From: CAYPHY01 sp964410625
Lineage (GTDB): Bacteria > Chloroflexota > Anaerolineae > Promineifilales > Promineifilaceae
Direction of reading: 5' to 3'
Assembly (NCBI GenBank): GCA_964410625.1
Contig: CAYPHY010000001.1
Location: 62,001-126,000, forward strand
DNA length: 64,000 nucleotides
The position numbers and the translations under genes are program-made. The notes under the pieces were generated by a model that ran no database searches, was not told where the DNA came from, and was given only the letters and a program-made list of their open reading frames with translations. Below, in pieces: positions 50,289 through 58,003 of the stretch (positions within the stretch are counted from its first letter, which is position 1; the number at the start of each line of letters is the position of its first letter).

Positions 50289-50318
50289 AGCGATTTGGGA
50301 AAATCGCTCTACACCTGA
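50289..50318. repeat. Single-hairpin relative of the CTGTAG family
   Basis: AGCGATTTGGGAAAATCGCT followed by CTACACCTG. It looks like the second half of copy 2. It lies just upstream of the sigma-factor remnant. Confidence 0.55.
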
Positions 50319-50340
50319 TTAACTATAACGAGGAACTGCA

Positions 50341-50597
50341 ATGGAAAGAGCACAAACCGAGTCTAAGTTAACCGTTCTGCTGGCTGCGGAACGGCCGCGC
50401 CTGGTTCGTCTTTGCACCTATCTGACGGGGGACAGCGAAACAGGATGCGGATTTTGCCCGAACAAGAGGTGGAGGTGAACGGCCGTTCCGCTTGTCTCAC
50501 TACATTTGAGAGTCTAATGCACACCGCTTATCTCGACATCCTCTCCGACGCCGAAACCCTGGGCATCATCGCCATCCACGAAACCAGCAGCAACTAA
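50341..50597 (+). pseudogene. Remnant of an ECF sigma-factor gene (internal deletion)
   Basis: ATG at 50341 with GAGGA upstream opens MERAQTESKLTVLLAAERPR and continues LVRLCTYLTGDSE, matching the start of sigma-70 region 2 in ECF factors. The frame stops at 50478 after unrelated residues. From about 50470 a different frame gives EVNGRSACLTTFESLMH and DILSDAETLGIIAIHE, a plausible C-terminus of a long sigma factor of the same sort. The core (about 150-250 residues) is absent. I read this as a large deletion with a frameshift. The link between the two ends is inferred. Confidence 0.5.
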
Positions 50598-50637
50598 TTC
50601 ACCACTCACAATTAACCGTTGACCATTAACCATTATT

Positions 50638-51894
50638 ATGATCGCTGTCTTACGCCAACGAAATTTCTCTCTGCTCTGGTTTGCCGGGTTGATCTCAATG
50701 ATCGGCGACTGGATGCTGCGTATTGCTTTGCCCGTTTATGTTTTTGAGCTAACCAACTCGACCTTGGCGACCGGGCTGATGTTTATGGCGGGCACGCTGC
50801 CGCGTCTGCTCTTTGGCTCTGTGGCTGGCGTCTTTGTGGATCGTTGGGACCGTCGCCAGACAATGATCGTTGCCAACCTGCTGATGGCATTGGGGCTGTT
50901 GCCCTTGCTGCTGGTTAACTCGCTCGACTTATTGTGGATCGTCTATGTGGTTGCCTTCGTGCAATCGCTGCTCAGCCAATTCTTTGGCCCGGCCGAAAAC
51001 GCCTTGTTACCCTTGCTAGTGACCGAACAACATTTGCTGACCGCCAACGCGCTCAATTCGCTGAACAATAGCTTTGCACGGCTAATTGGTCCGGCATTGG
51101 GCGGATTTGTGGCCGCGCTCTTCAGCCTGACTGGTACGGCGTTGGCCGATGCGACCACCTTTTTGCTCGCCGGGTTGTTGATCGCCTTGATCCGCATCCC
51201 CGTGGCTGAAGAACCGAAGGTGGAGCGCAAACCGATCTCACTCACGGCCGTCTGGCAAGAGTGGCTCGATGGCTTGCGCCTTATCCGCCGCCAGCGCATT
51301 GTTACCATCTTGTTTTGCATTGCTGCCATCATTTCAATCGGCGAGGGAGTGATGTCAGTTTTGTTTGTGCCCTTTGTCACTGAGGTGCTGCACGCGGAAG
51401 CCTTGCAGCTCGGTTGGCTGATGTCGGCACAGGCGATTGGTGGCTTGCTTGGTGGGGTGGTTATTGCCCGGCTGGGCGAGCGCATTTCGCCGGTTCGTTT
51501 GTTGGCTCCGTGTGCCATTTTGTTTGGGCTGATCGACCTGGCGATCTTTAACTATCCCGCTTTTCTGCCGGGCATCACGATTGCACTCATTTTATTCGTA
51601 CTGGTCGGCATACCGGGAGCCGGGTTCAGCGGCAGCTTCTCTACATTGGCGCAGAGCCATGTCGAGGATGCCTATCGCGGCCGTATCTTCGGCGCATTCG
51701 ACACGACCTTTGCCTTAATGACGTTGATCGGCATGAGCTTTGCTAGCGTCAGTGGCGACGTATTAGGGATTGTGCCGGTGTTGAATATTCAGGGGTATGG
51801 CTTCGTGGTGGCGGGCTTGTTGGCATTCATAGCGCTGCGGCCGGAACTCGCTGTCCTGTCCCCCGTCCAGGAAAAAGCAGGCAGCCAGCTATAA
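50638..51894 (+). CDS. MFS exporter
   Basis: A 418-residue transporter with 12 predicted hydrophobic segments. FRNFSLLW-like start (LRQRNFSLLWFAGLISMIGDW), the loop motif FVDRWDRRQTMIVANLL between helices 2 and 3, and GPALGGFVAALF in the helix 5 region place it in the DHA-type or MFS_3 (enterobactin-exporter-like) branch. Substrate unknown. The sigma-factor remnant lies just upstream, with a short TTAACC repeat (50604-50637) directly before the ATG, so the expression control may have changed. Confidence 0.88.
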   Translation: MIAVLRQRNFSLLWFAGLISMIGDWMLRIALPVYVFELTNSTLATGLMFMAGTLPRLLFGSVAGVFVDRWDRRQTMIVANLLMALGLLPLLLVNSLDLLWIVYVVAFVQSLLSQFFGPAENALLPLLVTEQHLLTANALNSLNNSFARLIGPALGGFVAALFSLTGTALADATTFLLAGLLIALIRIPVAEEPKVERKPISLTAVWQEWLDGLRLIRRQRIVTILFCIAAIISIGEGVMSVLFVPFVTEVLHAEALQLGWLMSAQAIGGLLGGVVIARLGERISPVRLLAPCAILFGLIDLAIFNYPAFLPGITIALILFVLVGIPGAGFSGSFSTLAQSHVEDAYRGRIFGAFDTTFALMTLIGMSFASVSGDVLGIVPVLNIQGYGFVVAGLLAFIALRPELAVLSPVQEKAGSQL

Positions 51895-51914
51895 ACAGTG
51901 ATAGCTCAATTGCT

Positions 51915-52682
51915 CTAGTCTCGCGGGGGGAGGCATGTAAGGAGCGATTGTTCGAATGATGCCAGGGTTTCGGCCGTTGCTGCTTGGCGGTGTAATGCAC
52001 GCAGTACGTCTATTTCCTCGATAGCTTCAAGCCGCGCGAGAACAGTGGTGGGAGCAGCGTCAAAGCGAATGCTCAACAATTCTAAGATACTTTCCCGAAG
52101 AGCCTGCCGTTGACCTTGTTCCAGCCCTTGTTCTAAAGCTTCCTTTGTCCATGCTTCGGTAAATCTATTCATCATTTCACCTTCGCCAAAGGCCACTTCT
52201 ATGGTTCTCTTCATTCTCTCCTGCGGAATACGAGTGGTCGTAGCCAGGTAGCGCAGCCATGTCTCCAAATATTCTAACGCCATTTCCTCGTTTTTCAACT
52301 GGCTGAACAAGGAAAGAATGTAGGATAAACGGTCATCAAGTCCATGGTCGAAAATATACTTCAAGGTCAACACAGCTATCCTGGACATAGCAATACCCCT
52401 GATATCCTCGTCGCTATAGAGTTTCAGGTCGCGCAGCTCATATTGAAATGTCGGCCAATAGAGTCGCAATCCCTCCGGGCCATCAAAAAGGTCGCCAAAA
52501 TTGGTTGCGATTCGCCATTGTCTTTGTCCGTGATAGACGACGAGCTGTAGCTCCATCGTATTCAGGTCTAAGCCTTCTATGGCAGATGGCGGCAAGTAGT
52601 TGCTGAGGAAGTCGCGAGCAACTTCAACGCGGGAGAAGGTCTCTTTGAAGAATTTGTCGTGTGGATGGCTGATTTCACTCAT
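51915..52682 (-). CDS. Rpn/PD-(D/E)XK transposase-like protein lacking the nuclease core
   Basis: A 255-residue relative of the Rpn family (recombination-promoting nucleases, Transposase_31). The N-terminus MSEISHPHDKFFKETFSRVE and VARDFLSNYLPP are typical. LDLNTMELQ then joins directly to LVVYHGQRQWRIATNFGDLF. Full-length relatives have about 80 residues between these, holding the acidic DLLY and EHKS catalytic motifs. These are missing, in frame. The rest (FDGPEGLRLYWPTFQYELRD and the C-terminal helices with EQGLEQGQRQAL) is intact. It is probably catalytically dead. Confidence 0.8.
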   Translation of the reverse strand: MSEISHPHDKFFKETFSRVEVARDFLSNYLPPSAIEGLDLNTMELQLVVYHGQRQWRIATNFGDLFDGPEGLRLYWPTFQYELRDLKLYSDEDIRGIAMSRIAVLTLKYIFDHGLDDRLSYILSLFSQLKNEEMALEYLETWLRYLATTTRIPQERMKRTIEVAFGEGEMMNRFTEAWTKEALEQGLEQGQRQALRESILELLSIRFDAAPTTVLARLEAIEEIDVLRALHRQAATAETLASFEQSLLTCLPPRD

Positions 52683-52744
52683 GGCAGTTGCCGATTAGCG
52701 GAGTGTAGCGTTCCTTGCGCTAACCGACAACTACCACCTATAGA

Positions 52745-53989
52745 TTAATTTAACAGCGAATACCACTCGACCTTTGGCCCATGATCGTCGCCGATAGGAT
52801 AACGGCCGTCTTCATCCGGCAAAACCCCCGCTTCGGCGATCACTTCCGGTGCGATGTAGATTGGCACATCCAGACGCACGGCCAAGCCGAGGGCGTCGCT
52901 GGGGCGGCAATCCACATCGGCCGTTTCCCCTCCTGTCTCCACCGTCAGCGTTGCATAAAATATTTTCTCATGCAGGCGGCCGACTGTGGCTTGTGTCACC
53001 TTTGTCCCGCTAAGACCCAACAAGGTTGTTGTCAGGTCGATAACTAATGGCCGGGGCATGGCCTGGTTCCGCAGCCGAACAACGATGCTATCCCCTTCGC
53101 CGGGGCCAACCCAGATTGGCAAGGCTCTTTCTCCCTCCTGCTCTTTCAGCAGTACAACACGGTGTGGGGCCAGCCCGGCGACCGTTGCCTGTAACTCCTC
53201 CCGTTGTTCCGATGATAAATCCTCAATAAGATCGCCCTGATGAAACATCCCCATCGCAAAAGGTTCACGTGTGGTCATCAGAACGGCCAGTTTTGATAGA
53301 AGCTGTTCACGCTTTTCTGTTGGTAGAGCAGCAAAATAAGGCTCCAGTAGCGGCCGATGGTCTAGTGGGGAAACATTTGCCAAAACATCGTGAATGATAA
53401 CGGGAATCATGAGCGTCTCCTTTCGCCTGGTGGTATATGGGTCTATGGGTGCGAGCGCAGCTCGCAGGCGGCGACGGCCGCGGTGAACACGAACCTTGAC
53501 AGCGCCGGATGATACGCCTAAGTGGTCGGCCGTTTCCTGATGTGTAAGGCCATCACGATAGACCAACAACAAAGCATCGCGTTCCGCGGACGGCAAATCC
53601 GCTAACGCTGCGGCCAAACGTCTGCTTGTTTCCCTTGCTTCGACCGTCTGTTCCGGTAAAGGATGAGGATCAGCCACGACTGCCCACGACGCCAATTCAT
53701 TATCGAGGATCGGCCGCCGGATAAGCGAGCGTTGCCACATCCGGGCCAGATTCAGGGCAATGCCACAAACCCAGGCCCGAAAACGCTCCGGCTGCCGCAA
53801 GCTTTCGATGTTCAGGTAGGCGCGAAGAAACGTTTCTTGCAGTACATCATCGGCGTCGGCCGTGTTTTGCAAGGTAGCCAGCAATAACCGCCGTACACGC
53901 ACCTGATGGCGCGTGACCAGCGTGGAAAAGGCTGCTTTGTCGCCTATCTGGCAACGCCGAACCAGTTCCGCATCAGCCAGTTCTGTCAT
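52745..53989 (-). CDS. ECF sigma factor fused to bifunctional-nuclease (DUF151) domain
   Basis: A 414-residue protein. Residues about 20-88 are sigma region 2 (DADDVLQETFLRAYLNIESL), and 127-178 are region 4 with GLTHQETADHLGVSSGAVKV. A linker of about 100 residues follows, then residues 275-390 match the DUF151/BFN family: LPIWVGPGEGDSIVV, MPRPLVIDLTTTLL, and DVDCRPSDALGLAVRLDVPI. BFN proteins are reported with DNase and RNase activity in plants and Mycobacterium. In one polypeptide this suggests a regulator linked to nucleic-acid status. Anti-sigma genes are not adjacent. Confidence 0.85.
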   Translation of the reverse strand: MTELADAELVRRCQIGDKAAFSTLVTRHQVRVRRLLLATLQNTADADDVLQETFLRAYLNIESLRQPERFRAWVCGIALNLARMWQRSLIRRPILDNELASWAVVADPHPLPEQTVEARETSRRLAAALADLPSAERDALLLVYRDGLTHQETADHLGVSSGAVKVRVHRGRRRLRAALAPIDPYTTRRKETLMIPVIIHDVLANVSPLDHRPLLEPYFAALPTEKREQLLSKLAVLMTTREPFAMGMFHQGDLIEDLSSEQREELQATVAGLAPHRVVLLKEQEGERALPIWVGPGEGDSIVVRLRNQAMPRPLVIDLTTTLLGLSGTKVTQATVGRLHEKIFYATLTVETGGETADVDCRPSDALGLAVRLDVPIYIAPEVIAEAGVLPDEDGRYPIGDDHGPKVEWYSLLN

Positions 53990-54063
53990 AGCGTCCCGTG
54001 TTCTATTGTATAGTTGCCATTAGTAGGGAAAAGGTTACAAGAATTGGAACACAAATAGAATGA

Positions 54064-54110
54064 AAATCAGCGATCATCCGCGTACTATCAGCGGAAATCA
54101 GCGTCCCCTC
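54064..54110. repeat. Dispersed GCTGATGACGCAGAT-type repeat, copy 2
   Basis: AATCAGCGATCATCCGCGTA then TATCAGCGGAAATCAGCGTC. It is the complement of the type at 26927-26978. It overlaps the start of the DUF2085 gene end region. Confidence 0.5.
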
Positions 54111-54777
54111 TTCCTCCCGCTAACTTGCGTGCTTGCTCGGCCGCAATTGCCTGCATTTGCGGCTCAATGCGTGGATAAGTCAGCCAGACGAGGCTGAAAC
54201 CAAACAGTGTGCCGGTTAGTGCCCGTAGGAAGGGGGTACTTTCGCGCAGGGGAAAAAGCGCGTCGAGGAAGGCCAGCCCCTCGGCCGCGACAGCAAACTG
54301 GCTGAACAATTGGCTGAAGCCGTCGAGAGCGATGGGCAAGAGGCCGATGAGGATGAAGAGGAGAATAGGCATCGGCCGCACACGGCCGAAGCGCCGCGCG
54401 AAGGCATAGACCAGCCCACCAAGAAAGAAGAAAAACCAGATACCGATGTCGCGTTCACAAAGGGCCATCTTGTAACCCATCTCGCTGTTGCCGATGAAGT
54501 TGCGGGCGGCGAGCATGAAGTTAGGCCAGTCGGCCGGATCGTCCGAGATACCGGCAAACTCCGGCAGATCATCCATATAGGCTTCAATCGGGGTGAGATT
54601 CGTCTCAGCAATGGCGCGGGGATAGGCATATTGATCGCCAAAGAGGAAGAAAGAGCGAGAGGCCATCTGGTGGCACATCGGGCTGTAGATGGTGTAGATC
54701 AGCCGACCGGGGCGTTCCAACCCGGAGGCCATCAACGCGGGAGCCAGGATTGGCAAACCCACATAAACGGCCGCCAA
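54088..54777 (-). CDS. DUF2085 membrane protein
   Basis: At least 229 residues. YSPMCHQMASRSFFLFGDQ and GYKMALCERDIGIWFFFFLG are the two cysteine-containing DUF2085 blocks. Segments at about 3-18, 112-130, 140-160 and 175-195 are hydrophobic. Only a TTG (54777) serves as start in the open frame I can defend. The frame remains open upstream to about 54853, where AAGGGGA stands, so the true N-terminus may be longer, with a rare start codon. It is last in the cytochrome c maturation run, so a link to haem or copper handling is possible. Confidence 0.72.
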   Translation of the reverse strand: MAAVYVGLPILAPALMASGLERPGRLIYTIYSPMCHQMASRSFFLFGDQYAYPRAIAETNLTPIEAYMDDLPEFAGISDDPADWPNFMLAARNFIGNSEMGYKMALCERDIGIWFFFFLGGLVYAFARRFGRVRPMPILLFILIGLLPIALDGFSQLFSQFAVAAEGLAFLDALFPLRESTPFLRALTGTLFGFSLVWLTYPRIEPQMQAIAAEQARKLAGGRGDADFR

Positions 54778-54869
54778 CGCGCTAAAAACAATCGGCCAAT
54801 GGCGACTGAGCGCGTAAATCAGCCGGTCAATTGTGTTTGTGAAGCTGTTGATCGAAATTCCCCTTTGTG

Positions 54870-54944
54870 AAGGTAATCGGTAATCAGTGATCGCTAAACG
54901 GTCTACAGAAACTGATTACGGGTAACCGCTTGCTGCGTACCGGA
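54870..54944. repeat. Short imperfect direct repeat between DUF2085 and tlpA-like genes
   Basis: GTAATCGGTAATCAGTGATC faces ACTGATTACGGGTAACC. It could form a hairpin. It is one of the heptamer-like families. Confidence 0.45.
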
Positions 54945-55583
54945 TTATCCCTCAACCCCTATCATCTCGCCAAGATAATCATCAATCTGCTCGCGAACGA
55001 GGACACCTCGGTGAATTGCCGTCACCTGTCCGTCAGCGTTGATAAAGACCGTACCTGGAAAGACGACGATGCTATAGAGCCTGCTCACCGTCCCCTCGCT
55101 GTCTAGCAGGGAGGTAAGGGAGAGATCAAACTCCTCAAAAAAGGCCTCAACCGCTTCGCGGCTTTCTTGCTGGTTCAGCGCCAGGATCGCCAGTCCCTCA
55201 TCCTCGTAATCATTAAGTGCCTGTTGCAACTCCGGCATCTCGACGCGACAGGGGACACACCAGGTCGCCCAAAAGTTGAGTATCACCGGACGGCCGCGAT
55301 AATCGCTGAGGCTGATCAAATTGCCATCGAGATCGTTCAGCGTGAAATCATAAGCGGTGTCACCCACCTGGATCAAATCGCCGCTGCCCGTTGCCAACTC
55401 AGCGATGCCTACCTCCGGCTGTGTGAACTGTGGGACTTGTGGCAGGCTCGATTCCCCATTACCGGATGATGTCGGCCGCCCACCAAACAACACATCGCCA
55501 AAGAGTAGCAACACCAGCGCCAGCCCCAGGAGGCCAAACCCAGCGACGAGCAGGAGAAGGCGAGTATTGTTAGTGGCTTTCAT
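54945..55583 (-). CDS. TlpA/ResA-like thiol-disulfide oxidoreductase
   Basis: A 212-residue membrane-anchored thioredoxin-fold protein. One N-terminal helix (about 9-30) anchors it and a Ser/Gly linker follows. The catalytic motif is WCVPC in LNFWATWCVPCRVEMPELQ. DFTLNDLDGNLISLSDYRGR begins the fold and VVFPGTVFINADGQV carries the cis-proline. It likely reduces apocytochrome c cysteines outside the membrane, receiving electrons from the CcdA-like protein encoded next upstream. Confidence 0.9.
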   Translation of the reverse strand: MKATNNTRLLLLVAGFGLLGLALVLLLFGDVLFGGRPTSSGNGESSLPQVPQFTQPEVGIAELATGSGDLIQVGDTAYDFTLNDLDGNLISLSDYRGRPVILNFWATWCVPCRVEMPELQQALNDYEDEGLAILALNQQESREAVEAFFEEFDLSLTSLLDSEGTVSRLYSIVVFPGTVFINADGQVTAIHRGVLVREQIDDYLGEMIGVEG

Positions 55584-55593
55584 TCCGCGGGAA

Positions 55594-55627
55594 GTAGGCA
55601 GTAGGCAGTTGTCAGTAGACAGTAAAT
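55594..55627. repeat. Heptamer repeat (GTAGGCA/GTAGACA)
   Basis: AGTAGGCAGTAGGCAGTTGT then CAGTAGACAG. It lies in the gap between the ccdA-like and tlpA-like genes, beside the AATCTCC repeat at 55646-55680. Confidence 0.6.
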
Positions 55628-55645
55628 GGTGACCTGAAACCCGAT

Positions 55646-55680
55646 TCTAATCTCCAATCTCTCAATCTCCCAATCTCTTC
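55646..55680. repeat. Heptamer tandem repeat (AATCTCC), ccdA side
   Basis: CTAATCTCCAATCTCTCAAT then CTCCCAATCTCTT. It is the same family as 13439-13486 and 43004-43055 and stops 3 bp before the CcdA-like gene end. Confidence 0.65.
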
Positions 55681-55683
55681 TTT

Positions 55684-56811
55684 TTACTGTCCACTCAACA
55701 ACGTCAACAACCGCGCCTGGACATTCAACATCGCCTCGTCCACTTCGGCCGACCATTGTGCCAGCAAGCCGTTGATCAAGCCCATTTGTGATTCGAGCAT
55801 CATCAGGCCGAGCAGGATAAATAGCCCGCCGCTGATCAGTTGGGTGGAGTGGAGATGGACAGTCGTCCGTCGCTCTTGGGAGCCGGTCAGCACCCAGAGG
55901 AGTGCGCCGAGGAGGAGAATGAGCAGAATGCCGTATTCGTGTACGGCCGTAAACTCCTGCCCACCGAAGAGAGCGATACGCTGGAAAGCATACTCGACGG
56001 CCGCTACCACAATGCGCCAGATTGCCAGCGTCCAGACCAGCGCGACGACAAAGACATGGGTATCCCAATCCCAGCCCTTACCGCGCAGGAGTCGCCAAAA
56101 GGTGCTTTGGCGGCTCATACGGCCGAAAAAGGTGGAGACAAGCATCAGTGGTAGTCCCAGACCGAGGGTATAGATGAAAAGGAGCATGACGCCACGGCCG
56201 ACTGTCGTTGTCTGCGCGGCCAGCGTTAGCACTGCGCCGAGGATGGGGCCAACACAGGCCGACCAGCCAAAGGCGAAGGTCAGGCCGAAGAGGTAGGAGC
56301 CGCCCATTGTTGGGCTGGGGGTTTGCGCTCCGGCAGAGGCGGCCGATACGCCGGAGAAGCCGCGCCCTAGCAGATTCATCACCCCAAAGATGAGGATCGC
56401 CGCGCCACCGACGAGCAGGATCAACTGCTGGTTTTGCAGCAACACGCGCCCTAATGCAAAGCCCACCGCCCCAAAGAGGCTGAAGGTGGTCGCCAGCCCG
56501 AGCATAAAGGCCAACGTGTTGGCGGCAATCCGTGAACGGTCGCTCTGGAAAGCGAAGGCAAAATAGGCGGTCAGCACCGGCAGGGTGCAGGGGGAGATAA
56601 AGCTGAGCAACCCCCCGGCAAAGGCGAGAATCGCCAGGGTGGTGAAGGATTGCGTCTCAAAGCCAAAGGAAAAGCTTCCCGGTGAGGGGGCGGCCGGTTG
56701 GCTGAACGTGCCGATAATGAGAAAGGCAACCAGCAATATCGCCAGCCCGATCAATACGATCTGGACATTGGACAGACGACGCAAAGGAGTGGGTAGCTTT
56801 AACTCAGACAT
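55684..56811 (-). CDS. CcdA/DsbD-type cytochrome c biogenesis transmembrane protein
   Basis: A 375-residue integral membrane protein. The two redox cysteines of the CcdA fold are in FISPCTLPVLTAY and FGWSACVGPILGAVLT. About six to seven helices form the core (residues 55-230), followed by a longer C-terminal part with three more helices than usual CcdA (about 240 residues). It moves electrons across the membrane to periplasmic-side thioredoxin-like proteins such as the TlpA-like protein encoded next. It is downstream of ccmC, separated by a perfect hairpin at 56821-56853. Confidence 0.88.
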   Translation of the reverse strand: MSELKLPTPLRRLSNVQIVLIGLAILLVAFLIIGTFSQPAAPSPGSFSFGFETQSFTTLAILAFAGGLLSFISPCTLPVLTAYFAFAFQSDRSRIAANTLAFMLGLATTFSLFGAVGFALGRVLLQNQQLILLVGGAAILIFGVMNLLGRGFSGVSAASAGAQTPSPTMGGSYLFGLTFAFGWSACVGPILGAVLTLAAQTTTVGRGVMLLFIYTLGLGLPLMLVSTFFGRMSRQSTFWRLLRGKGWDWDTHVFVVALVWTLAIWRIVVAAVEYAFQRIALFGGQEFTAVHEYGILLILLLGALLWVLTGSQERRTTVHLHSTQLISGGLFILLGLMMLESQMGLINGLLAQWSAEVDEAMLNVQARLLTLLSGQ

Positions 56812-56820
56812 AGGTTCTTT

Positions 56821-56853
56821 AGAAACCGGGTTTCTTCAAGAAACCCGGTTTCT
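56821..56853. repeat. AGAAACCGG-type perfect hairpin between ccmC and ccdA
   Basis: AGAAACCGGGTTTCTT and AAGAAACCCGGTTTCT are perfect 16-bp complements around one C. It is the cleanest member of the family at 20714-20775 and 25680-25731. It could act as a partial terminator or mRNA stabiliser in the operon. Confidence 0.75.
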
Positions 56854-56867
56854 GTCAGTTCTACAGA

Positions 56868-57845
56868 CTACTTCGAGCGACGGCCGTCATCTTCTTGTAA
56901 TAATCGCTGCATCAAGACCACGTCTTGTTGCACGTTGCGCTGGCGAAGGGCCAGGCTGGCGACATAGATCGTCGCAACCAACCACATGACGAAGTAGCCG
57001 AGAATGAGATAGCTATTGAAATTGTTGGGATCGGCCGCCGGTTGCAGCAACACCAACGCCAGTCCTGACACGACGCCGCCAATCGCCGGACGGCCGCTAA
57101 GGGCCGAGGCCACTCGTAGCTTGAGCGCGTTGGCCTCATCCATCAGCAGTTGCAGGCGAATGCGAGTGAAGAACCACGCTGCGCCCAAAATGGTGAAGGC
57201 GACCACCGCGACATTGAGCGTTACCACCATCTTCAACGAATCCAACCCGGCAAACTCTTGCAGGCCTTCGGCCGCGCCCTGTGCCGATTCCAACGTGCCG
57301 CCAAAGACAACGGGATGGATGTCGCGCAAGAAGCGCGTGCTGAGATAGGCCATGACGATAGTGACAAAGGCGAGAATGACATAGACGGCCGCAAAACGCG
57401 CACGCCGTTCCTCATCGTCAATCGCCCCGCGCAGCATGAAGTAGGCGGCATAGGTCAGGATCGCCACCGTGATCAGCGTCAGCCGTGGACTCCACAGCCA
57501 ATAGGTATTCCACGCTGGACGGCCCCAGACGGAACCGGCGACCGTGGCTATGATCAGAAAGACCAGACCAACTTCGACGGCGGCGACAGCAGCCATATCC
57601 CAGCGGGCTTGCGGCCGTCGTAGATACAACACTCCGGCCAGGAGTGCGACAAAAAAGGAGGCCGCACCCACCCAGGCCGAACCAACATGGAAATAAAACA
57701 GTCGCTGCACATTGCCCATTGTGCGCTCTACTGGCGCATAGAAAAAGATAAACAGCAGCGCGATGAGCAAGGCCGCAACGGCCGCCACATTCAAGATACG
57801 AACAACCCGATCAAGACGGGCATGATGAATGGTAATAGGGTCCAT
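56868..57845 (-). CDS. ccmC: CcmC-like haem transport/cytochrome c assembly protein
   Basis: A 325-residue membrane protein. ATG at 57845 is preferred over the TTG eight codons upstream. The haem-handling tryptophan-rich segment reads VWGRPAWNTYWLWSPRLTLI (about 101-120), with flanking histidines in RLFYFHVGSAWVG and LRDIHPVVFGG. In CcmC the motif usually has Asp before the RLT (WVWDXRLT), here Ser. About six helices match CcmC, and an extra C-terminal third (about 240-325) contains one or two further helices. It is part of the ccmABC run. Confidence 0.85.
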   Translation of the reverse strand: MDPITIHHARLDRVVRILNVAAVAALLIALLFIFFYAPVERTMGNVQRLFYFHVGSAWVGAASFFVALLAGVLYLRRPQARWDMAAVAAVEVGLVFLIIATVAGSVWGRPAWNTYWLWSPRLTLITVAILTYAAYFMLRGAIDDEERRARFAAVYVILAFVTIVMAYLSTRFLRDIHPVVFGGTLESAQGAAEGLQEFAGLDSLKMVVTLNVAVVAFTILGAAWFFTRIRLQLLMDEANALKLRVASALSGRPAIGGVVSGLALVLLQPAADPNNFNSYLILGYFVMWLVATIYVASLALRQRNVQQDVVLMQRLLQEDDGRRSK

Positions 57846-58003
57846 TGAAGAATATATACTCACGAACAACGGGTCTTGTTTGGATTCAACCAGGGAAAGT
57901 ATAGCTCACTGGCGGCCGCTTGTCATTGGCAGCGGCCGTCTTTCTTAATCTCGTTTCACCTGACGGGCAGGGACGGATTTCACGAATAGCGCGAAAAACT
58001 TAT

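Noticed and set aside
51915..52682. Active transposase or mobile element
   Set aside because: There are no terminal repeats and the catalytic core is absent.
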